Shown here one piece after another: positions 27,118 to 36,552 of a stretch of 64,000 bases of DNA. The position numbers and the translations under genes are program-made. The stretch is taken from NCBI GenBank assembly GCA_047602055.1, contig JASGIG010000001.1:806001-870000 (forward strand). Direction: 5' to 3'. The notes beneath the pieces were generated by a model. That model saw nothing but the letters and a program-made list of their open reading frames with translations, did not search any database and had not been told where the DNA came from. Position 1 is the stretch's first letter, and each line of letters starts with the position of its first letter. The DNA comes from JAODBQ01 sp047602055 (lineage in GTDB: Bacteria; Actinomycetota; Acidimicrobiia; Acidimicrobiales; Ilumatobacteraceae).

Positions 27118-28077
27118 ATGTCGTCTGAGATCGTCCCTGGCGTCGACACGATGGCGCTCGCCGAGCGCGCCTGGCACGGCTACGGCACCGTTGTCGGCCG
27201 CAACCTCACCTACAACGAGGCCCTGCGCACGGCTGGGCTGGAATGGTCCGCCCGCCTCGCCCCGCTGACCTCGATCACGCCCAACGGTGTGGCCGAGGTC
27301 GACACCCACCGGGCCACCTACCGCTCCGACACCGGCGCCCTGCTGGGCGTGGTCGGCGCCGACTACCGGCCGCACCAGCCAGCCGAGCTGCTCGAGCTGG
27401 CCCGGCTGACCATCGACGCATCGGCCGACGACGGCCACGTCGAGGTGATCGGCTCACTGCGCGGCGGGCGCACCGTGTTCATCACCATCGCCCTGCCCGG
27501 CGACGTGAACATCGCCGGAGACGTCCACGTGCCCCGCCTGGTGTGGGTCACCTCGATGGACGGGACCATCGCCACCCGCGCCGTCGCCACCTACGTCCGG
27601 GCCGTGTGCGCCAACACGATCCGGGCGAGCTTCCGCTCGGCACGGACCAGCTGGGCGGCCCGGCACACGTCCAGCCTCGCCGGTCGCACCGACGACGCCC
27701 GCCGCGCCCTGCAGTTGGTGTGGAAGGTGTCCGACACGTTCCGTGCCGAGGTCGAGGAGCTGACCCGCCAGGCGATCACCGACACCCAAGCCGATCAGGT
27801 CCTCACCGGGCTGTGGCCGGACCAGCCCGGCGCGACCGCCCGCAGCCGCGACGCGGCGAGCCGCCGCCGCGCCGAGGTCCGCCGCATGTATCGGTCCGAC
27901 CCGCGCGTCGCTGGTTGGCACGGCACCGCCTACGGCCTGGTGCAGGCCGTGTCGACGTGGGAGCTGTGGGACTCGCCCCGCCGTGGCGCACGCGGCGAAC
28001 AGGTCCTCGGGGCGCTCTTCGCCGGCACCCGCACCCGCGCCGACCACGCCGCCGAGCGGCTCGCCGCCCTCGCGTGA
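27118..28077 (+). CDS. DUF932 phage/plasmid-like protein
   Basis: 319 residues from ATG 27118. It matches the DUF932 (phage/plasmid-like, TIGR03299-type) pattern: ALAERAWHGYGTVVGRNLTY, ATYRSDTGALLGVVGADYRP, RTVFITIALPGD, then RLVWVTSMDGTIATRAVATY and VRAVCANTIRASF. Members are common on actinobacterial plasmids and phages; their molecular role is not established. Monocistronic under leader copy 2, between two leader copies. Confidence 0.85.
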   Translation: MSSEIVPGVDTMALAERAWHGYGTVVGRNLTYNEALRTAGLEWSARLAPLTSITPNGVAEVDTHRATYRSDTGALLGVVGADYRPHQPAELLELARLTIDASADDGHVEVIGSLRGGRTVFITIALPGDVNIAGDVHVPRLVWVTSMDGTIATRAVATYVRAVCANTIRASFRSARTSWAARHTSSLAGRTDDARRALQLVWKVSDTFRAEVEELTRQAITDTQADQVLTGLWPDQPGATARSRDAASRRRAEVRRMYRSDPRVAGWHGTAYGLVQAVSTWELWDSPRRGARGEQVLGALFAGTRTRADHAAERLAALA

Positions 28078-28130
28078 TCGTCCCGGCCGGCCGGTCCGTC
28101 GGGCCGGCCGCGCCCGGGCGCACGGGCGGG

Positions 28131-28258
28131 CGTTGCCGCCGCCGGCGGGGGACGTGTGCCGGCGCCTCCCGCCACCCGTCAAGCCCCTCGTGCCTCGGGG
28201 CCTGCGCCCTGCGGGTTGACGGGCGACTCCCGGCGCCGCTTCCGCCCGGACGGGCGCA
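28131..28258 (+). ncRNA. Candidate structured leader RNA, copy 3
   Basis: The most divergent copy, yet each stem is kept by paired changes: P1 ccgcc/gcc/ggcgg, P2 cccgtcaa/ttgacggg, P3 cgcccg/ga/cgggcg. The loop reads gtgcctc instead of gttcctc, and the gag after P3 is lost. The next gene starts at 28299. Confidence 0.65.
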
Positions 28259-28298
28259 CCCGCCGCAACACCCGCTGCCACTCCCGCTGGAGCACCCG

Positions 28299-28640
28299 AT
28301 GCCCACGACCGCCACCCACACCGCTCCCGACGCCAGCCAGGTTTGCCCTGGCGACCGGCGTCCCGGCCCTCGACGCCAGCCCCGCCTGCCGATCGGGCCG
28401 CTGGAGGCGTGGCTCAACCTGCGCGACTCCAACACCAGCCCGAGCGCCGACCGCCAGCTCGGCGGGCGGCTCAGCGGACGTCGAATCGCCGAGCTCATCG
28501 GCGTCCACCAAGGCATCGTCCAGCGCTGGCGCGCCGACGGCGTGCCACTCCACGCAGCCGACCGCGCCGCGATCAACGCCGGCACCCACCCGCTAGCGAT
28601 CTGGCCGGACTTCCACACGATCGGCACCGATCGGCCATGA
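28299..28640 (+). CDS. Small helix-turn-helix protein
   Basis: 113 residues from ATG 28299. The C-terminal part reads GRRIAELIGVHQGIVQRWRA, then DGVPLHAADRAAINAG, then HPLAIWPDFHTIG. This is an HTH of the kind found in small excisionase-like or plasmid regulators (position-specific W and the trailing WPDF). The N-terminal 35 residues are low-complexity. It overlaps the next gene by 4 bp. A DNA-binding regulator of the element is likely but the target is unknown. Confidence 0.6.
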   Translation: MPTTATHTAPDASQVCPGDRRPGPRRQPRLPIGPLEAWLNLRDSNTSPSADRQLGGRLSGRRIAELIGVHQGIVQRWRADGVPLHAADRAAINAGTHPLAIWPDFHTIGTDRP

Positions 28641-28921
28641 CCGTCACGTTCCACATCGCCTACCGCGACGGCGACGAGCTGACCGCGCTCACCGCCGAAG
28701 GCGCCCCGAGCCTGAACGTGCACAACGCTGCTGCCGGCGCCCTGCTGCACCTGCTCGACGTGCCCTTCGATTGGTTCGGCGAGATCGACCCCCAAGTGAT
28801 CTTCGCCGGCATCGATGCAGCCGGCGCGCCGGACGATCCGGTCGCAACCAGCCGCCTCGACCGGCTCCGGATGGTCGCCGTCACCGCGACGCGGGTTGGT
28901 CGCAACGTCGCATGGGACTGA
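28637..28921 (+). CDS. Hypothetical 94-residue protein
   Basis: Starts ATG 28637, overlapping the HTH gene (ATGA), so it is translated from the same leader-copy-3 transcript. The sequence MTVTFHIAYRDGDELTALTA, then HNAAAGALLHLLDVPFDWFG, then DRLRMVAVTATRVGRN looks like a mixed alpha/beta domain. Not recognised; cytosolic, no Cys. It may act with its HTH neighbour. Confidence 0.6.
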   Translation: MTVTFHIAYRDGDELTALTAEGAPSLNVHNAAAGALLHLLDVPFDWFGEIDPQVIFAGIDAAGAPDDPVATSRLDRLRMVAVTATRVGRNVAWD

Positions 28922-28938
28922 GCCGAGGCGGTCGTTGG

Positions 28939-29086
28939 CGTTGCCGACCGTTCGGTCGGTGGACGTGTGCGGCGCCCGCCGGTCGCCGTCAAGCCCCTCG
29001 TTCCTCGGGGCCGAGCCCTGCGGGTTGACGGCCACCAACCAGCCCCGCACCGCCCCGAAGGGCGAGCCGGCCCACCACGGGCCGAC
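28939..29086 (+). ncRNA. Candidate structured leader RNA, copy 4
   Basis: P1 extended to ccgaccg/tt/cggtcgg, P2 gccgtcaa/ttgacggc, P3 cgccc/cgaa/gggcg followed by gag, P4 ccggcccaccacgggcc. It is followed by an extra long hairpin (29092-29134) not present in the other copies. The downstream gene starts at GTG 29158. Confidence 0.7.
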
Positions 29087-29091
29087 ATGGC

Positions 29092-29134
29092 GTGCGGTGA
29101 CCGGACTTCGGGGAAGGTCGTCCGGTCACCGCAC
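29092..29134 (+). promoter_or_regulatory. 15-bp perfect inverted repeat before the 29158 gene
   Basis: gtgcggtgaccggac (29092-29106) and gtccggtcaccgcac (29120-29134) pair perfectly with a 13-nt loop, ending 8 nt before the ribosome-binding site (gaggagg). There is no U-tract, so a simple intrinsic terminator is unlikely; it could be an operator or a translation-control hairpin. Confidence 0.6.
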
Positions 29135-29157
29135 CCGAACCGCCGAGGAGGACCACG

Positions 29158-29475
29158 GTGACCGCCCGAGAGCCGAACGACGACGTGACGCCGAACCCGA
29201 CACGGCCCGCAGCCCTGGACTGCGACGGTCGACTGATCACACTCGCTGTCACGCTCCGATGGCGCGAGCCATGGGCGCTCGACGCCTGCGAGGCCGGCGC
29301 ACTCCCCAAGGCGGTGCAGCGCGCCCTGGTCGTCGCCGCCCGAGACGGCGCACTCGCTGACTGGGTCGAGCTGATCGAGGCGATCGAGTCCGTCCGCAGC
29401 TGGGATCCGGCCGAGGAGATCGAGCTCGGCCGCCATCTGCCAGCCGTTGCCCTGCCCGCACCCTCGACCGAGTAG
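29158..29475 (+). CDS. Hypothetical 105-residue acidic protein
   Basis: Starts GTG 29158 with gaggagg 7 nt upstream. The sequence runs LDCDGRLITLAVTLRWREPW, then ALDACEAGALPKAVQRALVV, then AARDGALADWVELIEAIESV. Mostly helical and acidic; no family recognised. Single gene under leader copy 4. Gene size and isolation match the other leader-controlled genes of this element. Confidence 0.6.
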   Translation: MTAREPNDDVTPNPTRPAALDCDGRLITLAVTLRWREPWALDACEAGALPKAVQRALVVAARDGALADWVELIEAIESVRSWDPAEEIELGRHLPAVALPAPSTE

Positions 29476-29513
29476 GTCCGCCGTGTTGCGCGCTGCCGAG
29501 CGCGACCGGCGGA

Positions 29514-29662
29514 CGTTGCCGACCTGACGGTCGGGGGACGTGGTGCGGCGCCGTTCCGTGGCCGTCAAGCCCCTCGTTCCTCGGGGCCGAGCCCTGCGGG
29601 TTGACGGCCCCGTCGGCGGCGCCGCCGCCCCGACGGGGCGAGGCCGGCCGCCCGAGCTGGCC
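29514..29662 (+). ncRNA. Candidate structured leader RNA, copy 5
   Basis: P1 ccgacc/tgac/ggtcgg as in copy 1, P2 ggccgtcaa/ttgacggcc, P3 cgcccc/gac/ggggcg followed by gag (stem lengthened by a compensatory pair), P4 ggccggccgcccgagctggcc. The downstream ribosome-binding site cgaggagc differs by one base from the complement of the loop gttcctcg. The gene starts at 29684. Confidence 0.7.
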
Positions 29663-29683
29663 ACCGATCCGAGGAGCACCACC

Positions 29684-30097
29684 GTGACCATCCCGCCGAC
29701 CACCCCCACCGTCACCCGTCCCGCCACGATCCATGTCTACGCGGACCTGCGCGACGGCGTGCACGCCACCGACAGCGCCGACTTCGTTCACTGGTGGCTG
29801 CCGACATTGGGTCCGACGGCGACCCTGCTGGCCCGCCAGCTGGCTGCGAGCGTCGCCGCCTCCGGTGAGCACACGTGGCAGTGCGATCAGCTCGCCCGGC
29901 TGCTCGGCCTCGGTGGGAGCAGCTCCAGCCTGTGGCGAGCGATCGAACGACTCGTCAGCTTCGGCGTGGTCGTGTTCGCCTCCGTGGACGTGCTCACCGT
30001 CCGCGCCACGATGCCGGCACTGCGAGCGGCGCAGCTCGCCCGTCACCCCCACGCCGCCGACTACCCGACCGCCGACGCCCTGGCAGCAGCCCGATGA
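29684..30097 (+). CDS. Hypothetical protein with winged-helix-like core
   Basis: 137 residues from GTG 29684 (gaggag upstream). ATIHVYADLRDGVHATDSAD, then FVHWWLPTLGPTATLLARQL, then TWQCDQLARLLGLGGSSSSL with WRAIERLVSFGVVVF reads like a winged helix-turn-helix (helix, helix, then strand pair), so a DNA-binding role is plausible. No named family. It overlaps the next gene by 4 bp. Confidence 0.6.
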   Translation: MTIPPTTPTVTRPATIHVYADLRDGVHATDSADFVHWWLPTLGPTATLLARQLAASVAASGEHTWQCDQLARLLGLGGSSSSLWRAIERLVSFGVVVFASVDVLTVRATMPALRAAQLARHPHAADYPTADALAAAR

Positions 30098-30511
30098 GCG
30101 ACCCCACCGAACCCGCCTCCGACCCACCGCCGATCGTGGCCCTGCGCACGATCGGGGCGGTGCTCATCGAGCTGCCGTTCGCGGTCGAGCCCATCGAGCA
30201 ACCGTGGGCCGCGTCGATCTGGCCGGCCCCGGGCGGCGGGTGGGGGCGCGAGCTGTGGACCTACGACCCCCGCCGGCGCGGCTGGATCATCCCGTCCAGC
30301 TGCCACCACGGGACCATCGTCGAGGCTCGCGACCGCGACCCGGCGCCGCCGACGCACCGTCACCGCCCGGGCCTGGTACGCGGTGGCCGTCACCCACGAC
30401 CAGCACTGGCTGGTCTGCGCCTGCCCGACCAGTGACCCGAACGCCGCGGCGCGCCACGCCCAGGCGATCACCAACGAGCACCGGCTGGCCGTGATCGAGC
30501 GCCACCGCTGA
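30094..30511 (+). CDS. Hypothetical protein, frameshifted near 30345
   Basis: ATG 30094 reads VALRTIGAVLIELPFAVEPI, then SIWPAPGGGWGRELWTYDPR, then RRGWIIPSSCHHGTIVEARD. Protein-like sequence continues in another frame: TVTARAWYAVAVTHDQHWLV, then CACPTSDPNAAARHAQAITN, then EHRLAVIERHR, stopping at 30511. The joined product has about 138 residues. The junction lies in ccggcgccgccgacg. No family recognised. Second gene of the leader-copy-5 transcript. Confidence 0.5.
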
Positions 30512-30563
30512 GCCGCGCCGCCGGCCGGGAACGTCGGGCACCCGGCCGCCGGGCATCGCCGGG

Positions 30564-30690
30564 CGTTGCCGCCCGCTGGGCGGGGGACGTGGAGCGTCGC
30601 CGCTCCCGGCCGGTCAAGCCCCTCGTTCCTCGGGGCCGAGCCCTTCGGGTTGACCGCCCGCTCGTCGTCGACGCCCGCCCGGACGGGCGA
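30564..30690 (+). ncRNA. Candidate structured leader RNA, copy 6
   Basis: P1 changed to ccgccc/gct/gggcgg and P2 to cggtcaa/ttgaccg, both with paired substitutions relative to copy 1. P3 is cgcccg/ga/cgggcg followed by gag. The loop cccctcgttcctcgggg is unchanged. The next gene (SSB-like) starts at 30724 behind aaggaggt. Confidence 0.7.
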
Positions 30691-30723
30691 GCCACCCGGC
30701 TCCCCACCACAAGGAGGTCCACC

Positions 30724-31104
30724 ATGAACGACGTCAGCATCTCCGGATGGGTGCGCTCCGCACCCGTCGTCCACCGACTCGGACAACACGCCGTCTACAC
30801 CGAGTTCCGCCTCGGCATCGCCCCGCCGGAACGAAACCCCGGCGACGCGGCCGTCGTCGTGTTCTGCCACGGACGACTCGCCCAGTACGCCCACGGCCAT
30901 CTCGACGTCGGCGATCTGGTCGAGATCCACGGCTTCCTGTTCGTCGCCGCCGACCCCTCGCCCGACGCCGACAGCGGCGACCGTGTGTCGGTGATCGCCG
31001 ACCGCGTCGGCGTGCCGGGCGAACCGTCGATCAGCCACCGCCCGCCACACCGCTCCGACCTGGCCACCGGCGAGGTCAACGTCTCGAAGGGCGGCCCGGC
31101 GTGA
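30724..31104 (+). CDS. SSB-like OB-fold protein
   Basis: 126 residues from ATG 30724 with a strong ribosome-binding site (aaggaggt). MNDVSISGWVRSAPVVHRLG, then AVYTEFRLGIAPPERNP, then VVVFCHGRLAQYAHGHLDVG with DLVEIHGFLFVAAD follows the SSB OB-fold pattern (start, TxFRL, W/C-x-G-x-LA, L-x-G-D-x-V). The short Gly/Ser tail lacks a classic acidic tip. Mobile elements often carry such SSB homologues to protect transferred single-stranded DNA. It overlaps the next gene by 4 bp. Confidence 0.7.
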   Translation: MNDVSISGWVRSAPVVHRLGQHAVYTEFRLGIAPPERNPGDAAVVVFCHGRLAQYAHGHLDVGDLVEIHGFLFVAADPSPDADSGDRVSVIADRVGVPGEPSISHRPPHRSDLATGEVNVSKGGPA

Positions 31105-31412
31105 GCGCCCCGTCCGTTCGTGCGGTCGTCACCGCCGCCGTGGCCGACTGGGCCGCGCACTCGCCAGAGCGTTCGGCCTTCTCCGTCGGCTGCCTGCGCC
31201 GGCACCTCGCCGGCGACTGGGGCGACCTCGACCACCAGGACTGGGCCGTCAACGACCGCTCCGTCCAGCTCCACAGCGGCCGAGTGCTGTCCAACTACCG
31301 CATCCCCGACCAGCTGCGCGCCGCCGACGGCGACGGACAGCTGTGGATCATCACCGACGACCTCGACGACCCCGACACCGCGACGACGCTGTTGTTCCCC
31401 CGCGACTACTGA
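31101..31412 (+). CDS. Hypothetical 103-residue protein
   Basis: Starts GTG 31101 inside the end of the SSB-like gene. VRAVVTAAVADWAAHSPERS, then AFSVGCLRRHLAGDWGDLDH, then QDWAVNDRSVQLHSGRVLSN and LWIITDDLDDPDTATTLLFP. The C-terminal part resembles the short DUF3768/plasmid-type proteins whose core reads GDWGxxDxxDxxxNxxxL with LWIITE. The family role is unknown. Co-transcribed with the SSB-like gene. Confidence 0.6.
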   Translation: MSAPSVRAVVTAAVADWAAHSPERSAFSVGCLRRHLAGDWGDLDHQDWAVNDRSVQLHSGRVLSNYRIPDQLRAADGDGQLWIITDDLDDPDTATTLLFPRDY

Positions 31413-31509
31413 CGATCACCCGAGACGCTGGGGCCCCACCGCCGAGGCGGGGCCCCGGTGCCGCGTCCGGCCGCACGGCGAGGGCGCAGCCGTGGGCGGA
31501 CGATCGGCG

Positions 31510-32072
31510 ATGCTGGGCGTGATGGGTGTCCGGGTGCTGCTGCTCACTGGACCGTCGGCGCGGGCAAGACGACGGTCGCCGCCGAGATCAACGACCTCCT
31601 CGCCGAACGACAGATCCGGAACGCCGCCATCGACCTCGACGCGCTCGCCTGGCAATGGCCGCCGGACAGCCGTTGGAACGAGGCGCTGACCTTCGAGAAC
31701 CTCGCCGCGCTGTGGCCGAACTACCGCCGCCGCGGGGTCACGCACCTCGTGCTCGCCCGGGTGCTGGAGGACCGCGCCGAGCTCGACAGTTACCGGGCGG
31801 CACTCGCTGTCGACGACACCACGGTCTGCCGGCTGCTCGCACCCGAGGGGACCCGCTCCTCGCGGCTGATCGGACGGATGCCGGCCGGCCCGTCGCTCGA
31901 CTGGCACCTCGCCCGCACCCTCGAGCTGGACGCCGCGCTCGACGACGCGCGCGTGGAGGACTTCACCGTCGCCAACGACGACCGCGCGCCCCGAACCGTC
32001 GCGCTCGACGTCGTCACCCGAGCCGGATGGCTCCCCGCGCCGCCAAGCGTTCGCCGAACCTCGCCACGGTGA
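31510..32072 (+). CDS. P-loop kinase-like protein, frameshifted in Walker A
   Basis: ATG 31510 (or 31522) gives MLGVMGVRVLLLTG; the sequence then needs one extra base near 31551 to read TVGAGKTTVAAEINDLLAER, a Walker A P-loop. The rest (IDLDALAWQWPPDSRWNEAL, then TFENLAALWPNYRRRGVTHL, then VLARVLEDRAELDSYRAAL) resembles adenylylsulfate/gluconate-type small kinases of the AAA_33/AAA_18 group. About 187 residues. Substrate unknown. It lies just upstream of the relaxase and is not preceded by a leader RNA. Confidence 0.6.
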
Positions 32073-32159
32073 CCCCGGACGTCCTCGCGGCGCTCCCGAG
32101 CGGACGGCCACCGAGTGACGTGTTCATTTCACAGACTATTACCAACTTCGTTGGTGTAC

Positions 32160-32195
32160 GGGTGTGGCGGCGGGAGTAGCAGCGGGAGTGGTCGT
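32160..32195 (+). repeat. Three 12-bp iterons before the relaxase gene
   Basis: Direct units gggtgtggcggc, gggagtagcagc, gggagtggtcgt at exact 12-bp pitch, ending 15 nt before the relaxase ATG. A palindrome accaac-ttc-gttggt (32141-32155) lies just upstream. The same unit occurs four times before the divergent operon at 40.6 kb. Possible roles: operator, relaxosome-protein site or part of oriT. Confidence 0.65.
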
Positions 32196-32210
32196 GCGGA
32201 CGATGCCGGC

Positions 32211-35200
32211 ATGTTGTCGCTGGCGAAGCTGCGGGTCGGCCAGGAGGCGTACCAGTTGTCCGGGGTAGCCGAGTCGCTCGACGCCTACTACACGGGCGCC
32301 GGCGAGGCGGCCGGCGAATGGATCGGTGGTGGGTCGGCGCGCCTCGGCCTGCACGGCGAGGTCGCCCCCGCTGACCTGCGCGCCGTCCTCGCCGGGATCC
32401 GGCCCGGCACCGGCGGGCTGTCCCCGAACGGCGAAGTCATCCGTCCGTCGAAGCGGCGGGTGCCGGGGTTCGACGCGACGTTCAAAGCGCCGAAGTCCGC
32501 ATCGGTGCTGTACGCCGTCAGCGACGACCCGCGGGTCCAGGGAGCGGTGATCGCCGCCGGCAACCACGCGCTGCGCGAGGCGGTGGCGTGGCTCGAGCGC
32601 GAGGCGATCGAGGTCCAACGCGGCTCGCACAACACCGCCTGGGTGGAGCGCAAGCGCGCCGAGCTCGCGGCCGCCGGCGAGGACCCGAACGCCGTCGGGC
32701 CACGCCGACTGAAGACGTCCGGGGTGGTGGCGGCGACGTTCCGGCATCGCACCAGCCGCGCCGGCGATCCGCTGCTGCACTGGCACACGCTGGTCGCCAA
32801 CCTCGTCGAGGGGACCGATGGGAAGTGGTCGGCGTTCGCCCACCCGGACCTGTACCGGCACGCCCGTGCCGCCGGGGAGATCTTCCAGGCCTCGTTCCGC
32901 GCAGAGCTCACCCGCACCCTCGGTGTCGAATGGCGCCCCGGCCGGCACGTCCCCGAGATCGCCGGGATCCCGCAGCGCCTGCTCGACGGGTTCTCCAAGC
33001 GCCGCGCCGAGATCGAGGGCTGGATCGCCGCGACCGGCGCGCCATCCGATCCCGCCGGGCAGCAGGCGGCGGTCCTGGCGACACGCCGCGCCAAGCACGA
33101 ACGCGAGACCGATGGCGAGCGTCTCGACGCCGGTTGGAAGCGCGAGGCGACCACCGCCGGGTGGGGACCGGAGCAGGCCGAGCAGCTGCTGGCCGGGCTC
33201 ACGCCCCGACAGCCGATGACGGTCGAGGACACGTGGCGGCTGAACGCCTGCGGCGTCGACGAGCACGGCCAGCCCGAGGAGTACGAGCTGCTCGTCCGAC
33301 CCGAAGAATGGATCGGCCACCTGCTGCGAACCGAGCTGACCGTCGCGTCGACGACCTTCACCGACACCGACGTCGCCACCGCCGTCGCCCGCCGCCTCGG
33401 CGACGGCGCGACCGTCGCGACGATCGACCGGATCACCGCACGCGTCGTGGCCTCACCGCACGTCCTCGTGGTCGACGACGGCGAGCGACGCCGCTACACC
33501 AGCCGCGAGATGCACGGCGTCGAGCAACGCTTCGCCGCCGCCGTCGCACGCCGGACCGGCATCGGCCCGGTCGACGGGAGCGCAGCGGTCGCGGATCGGC
33601 CCACGCTCGGCGCCGACCAGGCCGCTGCCGTCGAGCGGCTGTGCTCGGCCACCGGAACGGTGAGCGTGCTCATCGGCCCTGCCGGGACCGGCAAGACGTT
33701 CACCCTCGACACGGTTCGCGACGCGTTCGAGCACGCCGGCTGGCGGGTGATCGGAGCCGGGCCATCGGCTCGCGCCGCGCAGGAGCTGACCGCCGGCGCG
33801 GGCATCGCCTCGCGCACCTTGCACAGCCTGGTGGGCGACGTCGCCGACCGCCGTGAGTCGTTCGACAGCTCAACCCTCCTCGTCGTCGACGAGGCCGGGA
33901 TGGCGGACATCCGCACACTCGAACAGGCCGTCACCACGGTAGTGGCCGCCGGCGGCCGAGTGCTGCTCGTCGGCGACCAGCATCAGATGCCCGCCGTCGG
34001 CGCAGGCGGCGGCTTCGCCTTCGCCGCCGAGCGGGCCCCCGACGTCGCCGAGCTGACCGTGAATCGGCGTCAGCGCGAGGAGTGGGAGCAGCAGGCGCTC
34101 GCCGCCCTGCGCTGCGGCAGCGTCGCCGACGCCGTCGGCGCCTACGTCGACCACGGCCGCGTCCTCGTCGCCGGCGACGCCGAGACGATGATCACCGCAG
34201 CGATCCAGCGCTGGTCGGCGGCGCTCGACGCCGGCCTGCGGCCGGTGCTGCTCGCCGGGTCGAACGACCTCGTCGACCTGCTCAACCAGGCGGCGATCGA
34301 CGTACTCGCAGCCCGCGGGCTGCTCCCCGATCAGCACGCCGCGTACGGCGACGGCCGGTACCGGGTCGGCGAGCGCGTCACGTTGCGCCGCAACAGCACG
34401 GGCGAGCTGACCAGTGGCGGCGACCGGGTCGATGTCGCCAACGGGCAGCTCGGCACGATCGTCGCCGTCGACGGTGGCCAGCTCACGGTTCGCCTCGATC
34501 GCCGGCCCGATGTCGACGTCGTCCTCGACGACCGCTACCTCGCCCGCGGCGGACACGTCAGCCACGGCTACGCCCTGTCGACGCACCGAGCCCAAGGCGG
34601 TACGTGGGACCTGTCGATCACCGTCGGGCTCGACGGCCTGTACCGCGAAGCCGCCTACACCGACCTGTCCCGCGGGATCGCCGAGAACTGGCTGATCGTC
34701 ACCGACCCCGACCTCGCCCGACTCCAGACCGAAGCCGCCAACGACCTCGATCGGCACGACACCGGCATCGACCCCGACACGCCCAGCGACATCGTCGACG
34801 AGCTCGTCGAGCGGCTCGACACCTCCCGGGCCAAGCACCTCGCACACCACATCGACCCCGCTCACGGACGCGTCGACGAACTCGCCCGCACCGTTGCGCT
34901 CGCCGACCTCGAAACCGGTCTCGCCAACGCCAGACGGGCCGTCCGCATCGCCAACGCCGAGCACGGTGTCGACGGGAGCCAGCTCGTCCACACGTTGTCC
35001 ACCATCGACGACACCGCCCGTCACCTCGCCGCCGGGGTGCGGGTCCGCGCCCAGGACCGCCACAACGTGGGCACCGTCCAACACGTCGACGACGCCAACG
35101 GCACCGCCCACGTCCTGTTCGTCGCCGCCGACCGCCACCGCAGCTCCGTACGCAACCTGCCCTGGGAGCAGCTCACGATCATCGACCGCAACGCACCCGA

Positions 35201-36207
35201 CCGCACCCTCACCGGCGAAGCCGCCGCGAGTGTGCAACGCATCCGCGACGACGCCGCCGACCGCCTCGGAAATTGGTCAGCGACGGTCACCGCCCACGGC
35301 GCCTCCCCCGACGACCTCGACATCCTGCCGCGCGATCCGGGCGCAGCTCGACGCCGCCAGCAATCAGCTGGCGAGCGAACAACCCGACTGGCTGATCCGC
35401 CTCGTCGGCCCCCGCCCCGCCGACGCTCTCGGCGTCGACGCCTGGCGCGGTGCGGTCACCGACATCGCCGCCTGGCGCGCCCACCACCACATCGTCACCG
35501 GCGGGCTCGGAACCCCGCCGGACAACCCGGGCGACCTCCACACCTGGCAACGCGTCCAAGCGCACAGCCTCGACATCCGCGCCTGGCTGCGACGCACCGA
35601 CCGTCACGAGTCCAGCTGGCCGACGATCCGCAGTCATCACGAGCTCGTCAACCGCCGCGAAGCCCTCGACGACATCCTCGACACCGCGCCCCTCGACGCT
35701 CGCTCGATCATCGACGCCGCCCGCTCCGGGCAGCTCGCGCTCACCGACATCGACGAGATCCTCAACACCGCGACCGCCGCCCAACACGAGCGCCGCGACT
35801 GGATCCTCGAGTACTGGCCCCTCGTCGTCGAACGCCACGAGATCACCACCAACCTCGAACAGCACCATTGGGGACCTCACCGGCAGCAGCTGCTCGACAA
35901 CGTCGACCCGACACGCATCGGCGACAAGCTCGCCGCCGAGATCGCCACCGACCGGCCGTGGCTCGCCGCCGCGGTGACCGCGCTCGACCTCGACCCGTCA
36001 ACGACCCGCCTGTCCGACGACCACGTCGCCTGGCTCGACGCTGTCGCCGAGCATCGCGACACCTACGCGATCACCACTCGTGAACCGCTCGGCGACATCC
36101 CCCACGACCCGGCCGAACTCCACGAGTTCGACGGACTGCTACGCAACCTCGGCGACGTTCGCCACGACCTCGACCTCGAACTGGACGTGCTGGAGTTGGA
36201 CCTCTGA
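32211..36207 (+). CDS. MobF-type relaxase/helicase (TraA/TrwC-like), frameshifted near 35331
   Basis: About 1331 residues from ATG 32211. N-terminal TrwC relaxase domain: AYQLSGVAESLDAYYTGAGE (candidate Tyr nucleophile YY), GFDATFKAPKSASVLYAVSD, and the metal-binding His set in ATFRHRTSR and GDPLLHWHTLVANLV. The RecD/TraI-type helicase part has Walker A LIGPAGTGKTFTLDT, Walker B LLVVDEAGM, motif III LLVGDQHQMPAVGAGG, and a late GYALSTHRAQGGTWD. Near 35331 (ctgccgcgcgatccg) the frame shifts and a long C-terminal region continues (AIRAQLDAASNQLASEQPDW and on) to 36207. It nicks oriT and unwinds the transferred strand. The break may be a sequencing indel. Confidence 0.9.
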
Positions 36208-36322
36208 GCGCCCCGTCGCCGACCTCGTCTAACGACTCACCGCTCGCCGACTGCCATTCCTCCCGGAGAGTCCGAGCCGAATGCACCATCGCCTCGGCGT
36301 GCGGCGTCAGCGCCGGGCGTTC

Positions 36323-36529
36323 TCAGCGAAGCGAGAGGTGCAGGTAGCCCTGGTCGTCGATCTCGGTGATGACGGCGACGATCGACACGCCGTCGTTCAC
36401 CAACGCAACGTGGTCGCCGACCTGCAGGTCCTCGTCACCGTCGAGCGCCAGCTCGTGCACAACCGCGCGGCGATCGACGATCGTGTCGAACTCGACCGGG
36501 ATCTCGGTCTTCAGCATCAGCACAGCCAT
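36323..36529 (-). CDS. Hypothetical 68-residue protein
   Basis: Starts ATG 36529 and ends 36323, last gene of the minus-strand operon. LKTEIPVEFDTIVDRRAVVH, then ELALDGDEDLQVGDHVALVN, then DGVSIVAVITEIDDQGYLHL looks like a small beta-barrel (SH3/KOW-like). No family recognised. Convergent with the relaxase gene, 115 bp apart. Confidence 0.55.
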   Translation of the reverse strand: MAVLMLKTEIPVEFDTIVDRRAVVHELALDGDEDLQVGDHVALVNDGVSIVAVITEIDDQGYLHLSLR

Positions 36530-36552
36530 GGCGGTCTCCTCGGTACCTGAGC

